NCBI GenBank assembly: GCA_024699855.1
Contig: JAMPIQ010000001.1
Span: forward strand, 12,710,001-12,774,000
From: Aphelenchoides besseyi
Taxonomy: Eukaryota; Nematoda; Chromadorea; Rhabditida; Aphelenchoididae
Direction of reading: 5' to 3'
DNA length: 64,000 nt
Below are positions 48,073 through 58,623 of the stretch, in pieces; within the stretch, counting starts at the first letter, position 1, and every line of letters starts with the position of its first letter. The notes under the pieces were generated by a model. That model worked only from the letters and a program-made list of their open reading frames with translations, was not told where the DNA came from and did no database searches. The position numbers and the translations under genes are program-made.

Positions 48073-49193
48073 ATGACTTCGTTCGTTGAACTTCACAATA
48101 TGCTTCATTTCATGGGTGAAAGTATTTCGATTGTAACCAACACAATCGTTTTATACTTTATAATAAACGACCATTCAAATACCCTTCAGGAATATCGAAT
48201 CATCTTCTTCATTAATTGTATCGTTGATTACGCTTGCACCGTGGCCCAAGTAATAAACAAACCGGTAAGTGAAGAGTTAATGTTAAACTATAAAATATTC
48301 GTAGAGGATTGAGATCATTCAAGGACTCTACGTTCATTTTCTCCCCGACTTTTTATCCACATCAAACCATGCGATTCGTTGCTTTGTTGCTGGTTTGTAT
48401 GCAGGATCTGTGGCAATTGGTATGATGACATTAACCATTCAATTCTATTACCGATATAAAATAGTGAAGTAAGCAGTTGGTTATGTTCATAATACGGCTT
48501 TTGACTTCAGTAATTGCCAACTAAAGCGAAGTTTGCTATTCCAACTGCTTGGACTGTGTATCCTGATTAGTCTTTTCTATTTGGTTACCTACGGCATGAG
48601 CTTCTTCGTTCACAATCAGCTAGTCGATCCGGAAGTACTCGAAAAGAATTCGTATATTAATTTGAATTCAACATTTATCGTCACAAAAACGGTAATAGTC
48701 GATTGTGTATTCGCAACATAACGCTTAGACTTAAGAGTTCAAGTTATCTTCGAGTTATGATCGCTGTTACCATAATGTTCATTACCTTCGAAATAGCCAT
48801 CATAGTTATTTCGAGTTATTTAACATCGGCAAAATTGAAAGAAGTCAAAAGCATGTCGTTGCAAACTGCACGTTTACATCGTCAAATGAATATCTTAATG
48901 ATTTCGCAGGTGTGCAACCAATAGCAGCTAACAAAACTATTCGATTTTAGGTCGTTCTTGTGTTTTTCAACCATATTCTCCCGCATGCAATGTACAGCGT
49001 TTTTGTGACAGCAAATATCGAATTATATGGCGCCGGCACAACGATTAGCTCGTTTCTTGCCTTCGCAAATTGCATTAATCCAATTGCAACGTTGGCGTTT
49101 GTTAGACGTTTTCGTCAACAGTTCTTGAATTTGCTCTCTTGTCATTCAATCAAAAATGTTATTAGACCCAATCGAGTAGTTCATTCCATATCA
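48073..49193 (+). CDS. seven-transmembrane serpentine chemoreceptor
   Basis: Nematode chemoreceptor (STR-superfamily-like) for chemosensory cilia. Helices in order: SIVTNTIVLYFIINDH, IIFFINCIVDYACTVAQV, CFVAGLYAGSVAIGMM with TLTIQFYYRYK, LLFQLLGLCILISLFYLVTY, VMIAVTIMFITFEIAIIVIS, VVLVFFNHILPHAMYSVF and ISSFLAFANCINPIATLAFV. The C-tail is RRFRQQFLNLLSCHSIK. The YYRYK box after helix 3 and NPIATL in helix 7 are typical. Introns follow NKP, YKIV/NNCQ and ILMISQ. The join near 48695-48735 (VTKT to LKSSSYLRV) is out of phase with the obvious donor and acceptor, so either an unusual splice site or a lesion is present there. First intron position equals that of the receptor at 63722. Confidence 0.75.
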
Positions 49194-49459
49194 TAAAAAG
49201 TTATAATGGCCGACTAACAACGTGATTGCCAACTTATCTTGTAAAGTTTTATTGTTAGGCGAACATCGATACCAATTAAGAACACAGCGATATACTTTTT
49301 CGATTTAGTCCTGATACCAACTGTTTGGTTGGAGAGAAAGTTCTCGAAGACCTGCAAACTGCCATTCGTTTATTAATGCATAATTCCTTGCCTTCTAAAA
49401 CTCCTTTTGTATCTCTCAAGCACCATCGACCTTCTGAACACGTTTGCTTGTATCTGTTA
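49194..49459. other. short intergenic
   Basis: Between the chemoreceptor and the left TIR of a transposon; nothing recognised. Confidence 0.4.
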
Positions 49460-51810
49460 CGGCCCTTTTGTCAAATGTCCCGGGACAAATGTTCAATAAC
49501 TATTTTCAAGTCAATTATTCAATTTAAACACGATAGCTGAAGAAATACACTCAAGAATCATTGGTGCATTAATTTATAAGTACTTGAGAAAATTAAACGA
49601 CGACATTAATAAAGTAAACTCGACAATTAAAGGTAAGTGAAAGATCGTGAAAAGGAATGAAACTATGATTGTAGATTAACAGGGTTATCATGATTTTGGC
49701 AAGAGTGGCTTTTGTGACACCGAGAATTGCATGGACGATTAGATTTGAAACATTTGCAGCGGTTGGTTTGGCACTCCTGAGTGCAAGAACAGTGCACGAA
49801 ACCTTGAGTACCGGTAGTGGATTGAGATCCAACTGCGGCGCGAAATGAACGATGATAAGAATCCGGAACGTCGTCAACAGTGAGAAATTGTTGAACTGTC
49901 GGGTCGATTTGGTTACGCGAATACTGTTGCGGTAAACGACCTTCTTTCGTACCCAAAGTGTACAAGTCGGTTTGCTCGTTGTGTCCCACTACAACGGCCA
50001 TTAGATTACGTGGTCCAGATTGATGTCGATCGACATGCGAGATTTTGATCAAAACAGTGGTTCCAACACAAACTGTGCCAAAACTGAAAACAAAATAAGA
50101 ACACTTAAATCATTTTAATGTACTTACCGTCGTTGAGATGAACGAAGCATTCGATTCGCTTGATTTTCTGTTGACCGTAAAACAGTTTTGCGAATTTCCA
50201 ATCAATTGTTGAGTTCGATTTCTTCGTTACTCCAATCTGGATCCAAATCGGCAATTATTTCGCCACCATTTTCATCAGCAATTAGTGGATACTCAATTTG
50301 GGAATTCTCATTGACTTCATTCTTGTTCTGTTGAGCTGTTTCAGTTTCCATTTCATCACCGTCGGAACTCGTGTTGAAACGAAGTGGAGCAGCAGTCGGA
50401 TCAACACCCAAAATCTCATTATAAGCAGTTAAACAATATCGATTCTTACCAAAAAGCGCTCGGTAAGGAGTCATATTGATGGCGGAATGAAAACGAGTAT
50501 TTTTTGATATTGGATTGTTGGGAGTAGACGCACCCAGTGCGTTGAAGAACGTTCGGCCAAAGCCGTTGCAATCATGTCTTCGATATCACGATTTGCTCGT
50601 TCGACCAAACCTTGTGCTTCCGAATGACGTGGTTTTCCGTGTACGCATTTGGCGCCCCATTCACGAGCAAGGTTCTCGATCGTTTCGTTCTTGAACTCGC
50701 GGCCATTGTCTGTGTGAAGGATTTTTAGGGCGCCAAATTTTGAGAAGATTTGAAGCTGATCACGGACTGCATTTGCCGTTTTGTTTTTTACCGCCCAAAG
50801 GTTTAAGAATTTGAAGTGATGATCGATGTAAACGAGTAGATAACGGTAGTCACCGTCGGCCTGGAACGCAAAGACAATAAGAAGGTGGAAACGTACTTGC
50901 CTTTGATGTAAAGTCCACTAAATCTAATTGGCAACTAGAATTAAACTCTCTTTCCACTATGGGCTTGACAATCACTCCACGTTTGACTTTTGACTGTTTT
51001 AATTTGCCCACTTTGCAGCAGCTAAAAAAATGATAAAATCAAATCTTTAAAGCGTCAAGAACAATGCAAAAACAAAAGAGAAGTTAATCTACTTGCTCAA
51101 CCCACCATATCCTTGGCTCTTCAACTCGCGCAACATGATGTTGCGGCCGATGTGCCCTTCGATGTGTGGACAGACTACAGTATTTGAAAGCACTTGTCCG
51201 ATCGAACGACGAGTAGAGCTTTTTTAACAGTTTGTACTTGCGATCAACACGTCTTCGTTTCTACCTAAAAGAAAACCAAATGTTAAATGTTTCGACGCAA
51301 AACTTACCGCTTGATCAGATTGTAGTCATTTGCGTGTTGGACCTTCAATCCTTCTTCGTGTCTTTTCAAGACACTCAGCGTTTTCTTGTACTCGGTTTCT
51401 GTTTTCACACCACAACACTTCTTAGCAGCAATGAACGTTGTCAAAGCGTCTTCAAAACGCTGCACCGCTTCTAATCGAAATCGTTCGTCTAAGTTCTCTG
51501 ACTCCTCTGCTTCTCCCGACGTGTCCATGCCTTTCTGAAATTACCGTATCATACAATACAAGATCTTATAACCTACCAAATTTACTTAAAGCGCAAACAA
51601 ATGACTACGGGAAAACGAAAAATTGGTCAACACGAATAGCAAATGTGCGGCCAAATTTCCGCAATTGTTTGTTCTCACGGCGGTCAATCGAACTCCAATT
51701 TTTGTCCAAATTTATTTGTATTATTTCTTCAGATATCGTGTTTAAATTGAATAATTGACTTGAAAATAGTTATTGAACATTTGTCCCGGGATATTTGACA
51801 AAAGGGCCGT
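49460..51810. mobile_element. DNA transposon with 84-bp TIRs and a retroviral-type integrase (Ginger/GIN-like)
   Basis: Left TIR 49460-49543 begins CGGCCCTTTTGTCAAAT; right TIR 51728-51810 is its near-perfect reverse complement. Flanks are weakly similar (TGTT and GGTT), so the target duplication is not certain. The interior carries a minus-strand integrase gene. An integrase in a TIR element rather than between LTRs, with a C-terminal Cys-rich tail, points to the Ginger/GIN group. Confidence 0.75.
49663..51528 (-). pseudogene. transposon integrase, decayed
   Basis: DDE integrase for element movement. The N-terminal part is MDTSGEAEESENLDERF, RFEDALTTFIAAKKCCG. The zinc-binding-like region reads VVCPHIEGHIGRNIMLREL. 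The catalytic core is SSCQLDLVDF (first Asp), YRYLLVYIDHHFKFLNLW, LKILHTDNGREFKN (second Asp) and KPRHSEAQGLVERANRD (Glu). Then NTRFHSAINMTPYRALFGKN. The tail is Cys-rich: VHCSCTQECQTNRCKCFKS and CNSRCHKSH. Damage: an in-frame TAA after LIASTNC near 51228, and a frame change near 50520 between HWVRLLP and the NTRFH block. Some introns (near 50090 and 51300) look genuine. Unlikely to be active. Confidence 0.75.
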
Positions 51811-52284
51811 GGTTGGGCGATCTCTCATTGCGACGCCCCTGACTGCTTGGCTTTTTGTTCATTGTTCCGCGACTTTCTCGAACCGATGCTCAACATTGAT
51901 TCAAGTAAGCGAGCAACTCGTGGCGACTCACTAAAACATCAGTTTATCAGCGAACCCCTGTGATTCTTTTATTTATTTATATTATTAACCATTGTTTCTG
52001 TTACTTTGTTGGCATTGAATGCTCATTTCAATCATCAAGTTTTGTTTTAGTCAAGAATAAGATAAGTTCCTACGTCAAGACTTACAATAAACTCGTTTCT
52101 TGATTCTTCTGGTACCAAACAGTAATTGAATTCAACCCCTCAGTTTATTTGCACGACCCAAAAGAACTCAAACTTTCAACGGCAACACCAATGCAGCGGC
52201 TTTGTCGGCAGAAAACGAAATGCCAACCGTCTAACATCTCTTCTCTCACCTTCTCTCTTTCTTTCCTTCTTTTCACCTCACCTC
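51811..52284. other. inter-element stretch
   Basis: Apart from the MSP-domain fragment at 52125-52206, nothing recognised. Confidence 0.4.
52125..52206 (-). pseudogene. 3' fragment of the MSP-domain fusion gene
   Basis: About 80 bases nearly identical to 9960-10045: the last codons of the gene at 9999-11040 (DKAAALVLPLKV and stop) plus its 3' flank (CTCAGTTTATT...). The match breaks off abruptly at 52206. A broken duplicate next to a transposon cluster. Confidence 0.8.
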
Positions 52285-52585
52285 TATAACTAAACCACAC
52301 CCCAATAAAATACTTCCCGTCACAATGAGCTTCCGAAAAAAAAAAGCCCTGACCAAAAATTCTTCCAGATTCCAAATCTCAAATAAAATTCTGATCATCG
52401 TCTACAAAAACATACCGAAAAAATGCCCCTTTTGCGGTCGTTCAAAATTCAACATTTTTTGGCCGAGTGGTGAGTGCGCCGGATTTTTGGCGCCGGGGGT
52501 CGAAAGTTCGATCCCGCTCGCTGACATTTGATTGTGCAGTGGGGGAATTGATTGTTTGAGTGTATGGCTGAGTAGTTTTTGATTC

Positions 52586-52645
52586 TATTCAATTCTTACA
52601 GTGTATATTCAATTCTTACAGCCTATATTCGGTTCTTACAGTGTA
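52586..52645 (+). repeat. three tandem 20-bp repeats
   Basis: Unit TATTCAATTCTTACAGTGTA with two or three changes between copies, directly inside the left inverted repeat arm. Confidence 0.7.
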
Positions 52646-53241
52646 TTATAGTATACATGTCGCCACTTTACGGTCCATAATTTGAATATCGCTACTTTCG
52701 CATATTTCTTTATATCTAAAATTGCCGTGAAGTTTGAACTTTGAAGTTGTTGTGTTGAAGGTTGTCGATTGAAGATTCGTATTGTGATGATCAACGAACT
52801 GAGGTTTTCGTTCGCTACTTAAGTGCGTAAATGTGGATTTGTTAACTTAGCGTATATGATTTTCGATTAATTGATTATTGGCGCGCAAGATTAACGCAAC
52901 CAATTCTAATCGTTTGGTTTCTAAAGATGAAGATTGCTACCACTGGGTGCAAAGATTTAGCGTCACTATTTAATTTTTGGTTCATAGTCCTGGATTGAGT
53001 GTTGATTTCGCTATGGAAGTCGAGTTCATGTGGTTTTGTAGGTTGTTGGATTGATTTCTTTTGTTGTTTCAACTCATTGCTTAATACTCAGGATGGTGAT
53101 TTGCGCTCGATAAAATGTATGATAAACGAATATGTCTACTTAATTCACTGAGTTTGGAATATTTCCAATGCGGCTTCGGTGACGTACATTGATAATCTGT
53201 GTTTTCGATCACTCCCATAATTGAACCACACCACAATAAAA

Positions 53242-53407
53242 CGTGGAGGAGTCTTTTGAGCTATTCGGTGAGTGACAGCCTCTGAAGCCGAGGAATCGTA
53301 TCCTCAAAACCCGGAGCGATCCAAAGGGACGAAAAAGCGGGGGAACGATCGACCAAAGGGCGATCGTGGAGGAGTCTTTTGAGCCATTTGGAGAGTGACA
53401 GCCTGTG
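53242..53407 (+). repeat. two direct copies of a 43-bp repeat
   Basis: CGTGGAGGAGTCTTTTGAG with its downstream AGTGACAGCCT occurs at 53242 and again at 53365, 123 bases apart. Confidence 0.7.
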
Positions 53408-53670
53408 GATTTTGAGTGTTTTTGTTAGCAAAGCAGTCGTTGGTCTTGCACTTTTCGGACTGAAGGCCTCCAACGTCAGGTAGTCAACTTTATCAACTCC
53501 CCTCCAACCCACGCTACAAACCCAACGCCACTAACGGCAAAAGACGGGAGCGAAGCGACCGTCTTGTTAGTTCATAAAAAACCAAGACTTTGTTATATTA
53601 CCGATAAGTGTTCTTTTCACAACTTTTTGCTTGCATAATGTAGAAAACTGTTGCGCGCATTTGATATGTT

Positions 53671-53688
53671 ACGGCCCTTTTGTCAAAT
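53671..53688 (+). repeat. solo transposon terminus
   Basis: ACGGCCCTTTTGTCAAAT, identical to the outer end of the integrase-element TIR at 49459, preceded here too by TGTT. Sequence after it differs, so it is an end of a related or deleted element. Confidence 0.6.
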
Positions 53689-53753
53689 CGGACTTTTTGT
53701 AAAAAGACCGGTCCATTTGTAAAAGTCACGACTTATGAGGTTCGCACAATCAT

Positions 53754-53774
53754 AACTGAGCGTCACGCTCAGTT
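53754..53774. repeat. short perfect hairpin
   Basis: AACTGAGCG, loop TCA, CGCTCAGTT: a 9-bp stem with 3-nt loop followed by TTTAT. No adjacent gene end explains it. Confidence 0.5.
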
Positions 53775-54355
53775 TTATTATCCATTCAAATTTTCTTTGT
53801 CTAACAAGGGAACTTACTTTTGTTAGCACTCGTTATTAACGTATATTATATATTACAATGTGCGGCTTTGAAAGCTGCAAACGACGGCTCGAAAAAGTGA
53901 TCGATACAAATGGAGAGTGTTGAGATTTGAGAATCAAAATGAACGAATAAGCAGAGCAAAACGCATTTGCCCGCAATTTCGCACCCGAAAACCGAAACAT
54001 TCCATCAAATTGAAAATTTCGTATGCCTATGAATGAAAGTCAGGAAATCTGTTGACACAAAACAATAGCAATAAATCCCCCACCAAGCGCAAAAAACCGC
54101 ATGAAAATTGATTCAGTAATGGCTGAGAAATAAGCGTTTCTTATCGGACACTCCACGTGAAACACCCTGTATTATTGCTATCCTTTAAAAATAAACTTCC
54201 TTCGTTATTCCGTCTAGGACTCTCGGCCTGACGACAAAACAGATATCATTTGCGATCTTACGAGTTTTGATTTTATTTGCGTGGTTTTGCTTTGATTTTA
54301 CTTAATTATACCCTTCTTTACAGTTTACTCATTCCAACTCGCGCTTCACAACAAA

Positions 54356-55102
54356 ATGGAAAAAGCCGTCAAAATGTCGCAACTTACCGTCCAACTGCCG
54401 ACACCAAAACCCGAGGAGGTAATTCACGACTGGGAAGTTTGATCATGTCACCGATCATATCTCAGGAGCTAACGGCTCTCCTTGAAGCTGCATCGACCAA
54501 TCCGGCTGTAATCACGGTAATTGAGCGTCTTCGCGTCGAATACGAGCAGGTAAAGACAAGTGAATAAAAACCGTATGATCACTTCTTTTCAGATCTGTAA
54601 GCGATTTTGAGCTCTTATTTTTACAAGTGCCCTCTTCAATTTTAGTCCAATCAGCCTGATGGTCAACGTTCAATTGCACAACAAGATCCGCTTGCTTTAT
54701 TGTTGGAGGAAGTCCGCGAATTGCGAGCGGAAGTCCGCGAATTGCGAGCGGAAGTCCGCGAATTGCGAGCGGAAGTCCGCGAATTGCGAGCGGAAGTCCG
54801 CGAATTGCGAGGGGAAGTTGAAGCGCAGGTAAATCATTTTTGGATGCTTTGAATTTAAGAATGGGTTACAAAAAAGTGGATTGTAGAGACGACGGTGGAT
54901 AGTCCATCAACTTATTAAATGGTCTCTCCATATTCTTGTTGTAGCTGGAATTGTCGCAGCATATGTAATGTATGCCGGCAAAGATTTTTCCACCTTCATA
55001 AGATGGTTTGTGTTCTTTTTCTCCATTTTCAAATGCATTTGTCTGTTGTGCGAATGCATACATGATAGAATGAGACGTCGTTCGGTACTAAAAGTTAATT
55101 AA
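54356..55102 (+). CDS. coiled-coil protein with C-terminal membrane helix
   Basis: About 185 residues. MEKAVKMSQLTVQLPTPKPE, then ELTALLEAASTNPAVITV, IERLRVEYEQ, and after a short exon NQPDGQRSIAQQDPLALLLE. Next come five exact heptads of EVRELRA type (the last ELRG), then a splice to RRRWIVHQLIKWSLH and the helix ILVVAGIVAAYVMYAG, followed by DFSTFIRWFVFF and a Cys/Arg-rich end (DRMRRRSVLKVN). Introns of about 45, 45, 50 and 60 nt keep frame. A CTTTACAG acceptor lies just before the ATG. The layout, coiled coil then tail helix, fits a tethering or oligomerising membrane protein. It lies wholly between inverted repeats of a mobile element. Family not recognised. Confidence 0.62.
54709..54813 (+). 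repeat. five tandem 21-bp repeats coding for heptads
   Basis: GAAGTCCGCGAATTGCGAGC + G, repeated five times with one change in the last copy; each unit encodes one E-V-R-E-L-R-A heptad. Confidence 0.9.
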
Positions 55103-55300
55103 CTGGCGACTCACCACTCGACCAAAAAATGTTGAGTTTTGAACGACCGCAAAAGGTGCATTTTTTCGGTATGTTTTTGTAGACGATGATCAGAATTTTA
55201 TTTGAAATTTGGAATCTGGAAGAATTTTTGGTCAGGGCTTTCTTTTTCGCGATCTCATTGTGGCGGGAAGTATTTTAATTGGGTGTGGTTTTTGCATATA

Positions 55301-57252
55301 AGCGGTTATGTTTGTTCTAGGACCTTTGATCGGAATTGCCGGATACATTGTCTACCTGTTCCATCGTATATTCTTCTAAACAATAAACCTTAACTCCTCT
55401 TGTTGTTTGAACTTTGTTTGATTTGCGAGATTATAAGGTTTGTGGAATGTTGCAGCGGGCATTAAAGAACTTTTGCGATTGCTTAAAATTAATAGTTGAC
55501 TCGGTGCGGAAGCGTTAGACTCTAACGTGGAGTGGTGCGACTAATAGAGAGGCATGAGCAAGGCTTAATAGATCTAGAGAGTTGTTAATAATAAAGATGT
55601 TTAGATTGAATATTCAAACGAATCTGTAGGTTCGCTTTTCGGCTAACTCCATAGGATGTAATTGTTGCTTCTTCAATGAGTTGTTTGTGTGTATTTTACA
55701 AAAGTAGTAGAAGTCCCGTCCAGCTTGATTGATGATTGTGCTGCTTGGATCCATCGGAATGCCTTTGCTGTTCCGGCTCACTGCAGACTTGAACGAGGCC
55801 CATTGCGCTCGGTTTGATCAGTTGCCCGTTGTAGCATCGAGGTTTTCCATTTATCTCGGCCACTTGGATTTCAAATTCCCATAGGCAAGATCCAAAAGGG
55901 TGAAGCTCTTCCATCGAGCTTCGAAGGTTCGAGGACACATTTCATTCTGTTTAGTTCCGCCGATGATTCAATAATAAGTTGTGGGTGCTGGAGAGACAGG
56001 ACGCAGGTGTCTGTTGGTGTAGATAGATCCATTGTTGAAGAAAGCAATAACTAGAGTTGTTGAACCAAATAGATAGTAACATTTAAGTAGATGCAAGTGC
56101 ATAATGCATGCTGTCGTGCCAAAAGTTGCCAAAATAGTGTCCATAACATTAATCGAGAAGTTGACGCCAGGAAACTTTGTTCGCGTCCATTCAAAATAGA
56201 ATTATAGTCCTCATCCAGGCAGAGAGAGCTTTTGAACCTAGCTCAAATATAGGTTGTTGCTGGAGATTAACCTTGTCCCAGATCACAGAAGTTCGGCTGA
56301 CTGGAACTGTCACCTAACTTCTAGGGCAAATTCACTCCACGTGATTTGCGGGATCTTTCGGCTTTCTTTTAAAAGAAGCGCAGGAACTTGGGTCGAGTTC
56401 CTCGAACTGACAGACTTCACTTGCACTTTGACCTATCAGTTCTTTACAGTTAGTTGTTCGCTCATTGACAAATTAAGGCTCCGGCCGGTAAGTAGATTGA
56501 GCTCGCACACGACAAGGGATGAGCGTACTAACTGTCGAGAGGAAACAAGTTTGCTAATTGCAAACTCCAACTGGACCGTCCGCCAAGTTAATGCCAAAAG
56601 AAGGATGCAGACTCCATTATCCTCGAGCGACTGAAGAGTTCATGTCACTCTGTGGCCACCATAAATTCTGTCGTGACGAGACAAAATCGCTTTGGCCAGA
56701 CGGAACGGTGCTTTATTCAGGTTAAAGCAAGTTTAAATACAAGTTTCACATAGCAATAAAAGGATGTGATTGGGCGGGTTTTACGATCGGTTTCAGTAAA
56801 CAATCATGTTGGGTGGTTTATGAGACGTGGCATAAGACGAAATTGTTATGGTTTCGGCAAAGACGAACAAACATGGTTACAATAGATTTCACAAGAGCCG
56901 ATCTTATTTGTTTGATCAAGAAAGGGATAGACGCCATTAAGTTTAGGGTTTCACAACCTTCGAAACCGCTGATCTGTGATCCATAACAAGTTTGGATAAA
57001 CAAGAACTTAGAGATTTGTTAACATTTAATTCACGCTTTCATTAGGGTCGCGACACTACTTTTAAGGCCAACAGAAAGGCAGTCAATAGATGATAAAAGA
57101 TGTGAGAATGCTCAATTATGCAGATGATGTTGTGTAAATTGAGCGACAGATGAATGGCATGTCGAGTAGGTCAGTGCACCTGTGAACTCACATCAAAGAA
57201 TCAAAGACTAACATTTGCGGAACTAGAAATGTGGAAACGAGCTCTAAAGATT
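55301..57252. other. 2-kb stretch of probable decayed sequence
   Basis: No intact gene. A minus-strand frame (55696-55938) with CLWEFEIQVAEINGKPRCYN and SAMGLVQV is faintly like the end of a copine C2 domain, and ITWSEFALEV near 56330 could be an upstream piece; too weak to name. 55450-55700 begins TGTTG and ends ACA with an AATAAAG between, like a solo LTR, but no second copy is seen. Confidence 0.25.
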
Positions 57253-57904
57253 GTCCTTTAGAGTTAAAATGTTCAATTTGTCGATCTTCAATCAACAGCA
57301 TTTGTTCGTAGCCATCGGCCTCACTATCCTCAATCCACTGCGATACCCGTCTTTCATCCAGAAATCAAGTGGATTCTAAGTTCGCTAATGACGATTATTG
57401 GAATTAGTTCGGTATTCATTTATTGTCTTCTAATGTTCAATTGTTACTATTTCACTCCGAATACTATGACTGTCTACCGCTATACTCTGACTAATGCTAC
57501 GATTAATGGGCTTCTTTTCACAATTGAAAGTTGTTTCGTACTTCGTCCGATACCCTATTTTCCCTTCTTGGTTGCCAAATCTGACGGTTTTAAAATTTCT
57601 GATTGGTGGTTTCTGGGGAGCGAGCATTCGTTGACTTTTGCAGATGCTCCCAACTACAAAATGATAATTTCGTTGCTTGAAGAAGGGATTTGACTGCTTC
57701 TGTAACGGTGACTTCTGTTTCTAGGCAATGCGCAACATCCGAGCAACTTGGCAACAACAATACGATTGGGGAGATGCAATTCCACCCTCGACCACTTCGC
57801 CATCAAGTGAACGTCCAGCAGCTCAACCCAATGCGGCAGTCAACGTGCTGAACGGAGTTGACCCACCGGTTCCCGAAGCGCTTACCCCACAACATCCACT
57901 CTAA
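57253..57904 (+). pseudogene. serpentine chemoreceptor remnant (SRH/SRI-like)
   Basis: The frame runs PVFHPEIKWILSSLMTIIGI, SSVFIYCLLMFNCYYFTP, NTMTVYRYTLTNATINGLLF, TIESCFVLRPIPYFPFLVAK. This matches helices 1-2 of SRH/SRI-type receptors (TPxxM, YRY, LLN, PxPYFP). No in-frame ATG before helix 1, and after SDGFKISDWW the remaining helices are absent; the frame ends soon after. A further open piece at 57724-57904 (MRNIRATWQQQYDWGDAIPP ... LTPQHPL) could be its old cytosolic tail or an unrelated exon. Internal deletion of most helices makes it a pseudogene. Confidence 0.55.
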
Positions 57905-58623
57905 ACTGCCCAACTGATATTCCGTTTGTTTTTTCAAAATAAACGACAAGATTTTTCAGTTAAGACCGTCGAATTGCATGAACTTTACGATGTTATGGAT
58001 CGATTGGTTCATAGCGTTCAAATTCTTATAATTAGCGCTATGCGATGTACTTTGTCGTATGAAATTTGATGCTGCTAATTTCTCGTGTTTTGTTTTTGTC
58101 ATTCTATTCCCGCGAACATCCGTAGACATATCTTATTTTGGATTGGAACTCGTAGTATTAACAACTGAGATCTTCACGTTTAATGGATTGAATTCTGCTG
58201 TCTGGTTGAAAGTGAGAAAGTAGTCAGCTTGTCGTTGCATATTTTCTTACCAGCCGCTAACAAGAAGTGCATTAGTATGGTAAAAGGAATGGTATAGTTG
58301 ACCATATGGCAAAAATAGAATGAAAGGTTTTGATTTTAAACGTCGAAATTGATTCTGTGTTGTGTGCTTCAACCGAAACGTTTTTACGACTATTGAATAG
58401 AACAATGGGAAGCACGTCCATCAATGATCAGGATTACGTCCTCACTGCGCACCCTTAGCAAGACGCTTAAATTGACGATTAACGTCGTAAATGCTCTGTT
58501 ACCCCTCGTAATCTATGAATGCATTTGTCTTGTTTGAAGATCCAAAGGAATCAAAATGTGCATTGATAAGAAACGCACATCATTTCCTTGATTCTTCTGA
58601 CAGTTCTTTTGGATTGCACAGAA
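57905..58623. other. intergenic
   Basis: Nothing recognised; upstream region of the aspartic-protease-like gene. Confidence 0.4.

Larger units (their letters stand above)
52285..55300. mobile_element. element with ~195-bp terminal inverted repeats enclosing a gene
   Basis: 52285-52480 and 55105-55300 are inverted copies, roughly 90% alike (shared core CTGACCAAAAATTCTTCCAG). They face each other across 2.6 kb. No transposase is visible inside; a coiled-coil/membrane gene at 54356-55102 ends two bases before the right arm. Another partial copy of the outer end lies at about 53213-53240. Could be a non-autonomous gene-carrying element or a nested cluster. Confidence 0.6.

Noticed and set aside
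52440..52530. Possible tRNA-like B-box (GTTCGATCCC)
   Set aside because: No A-box, anticodon stem or acceptor stem could be placed around it.
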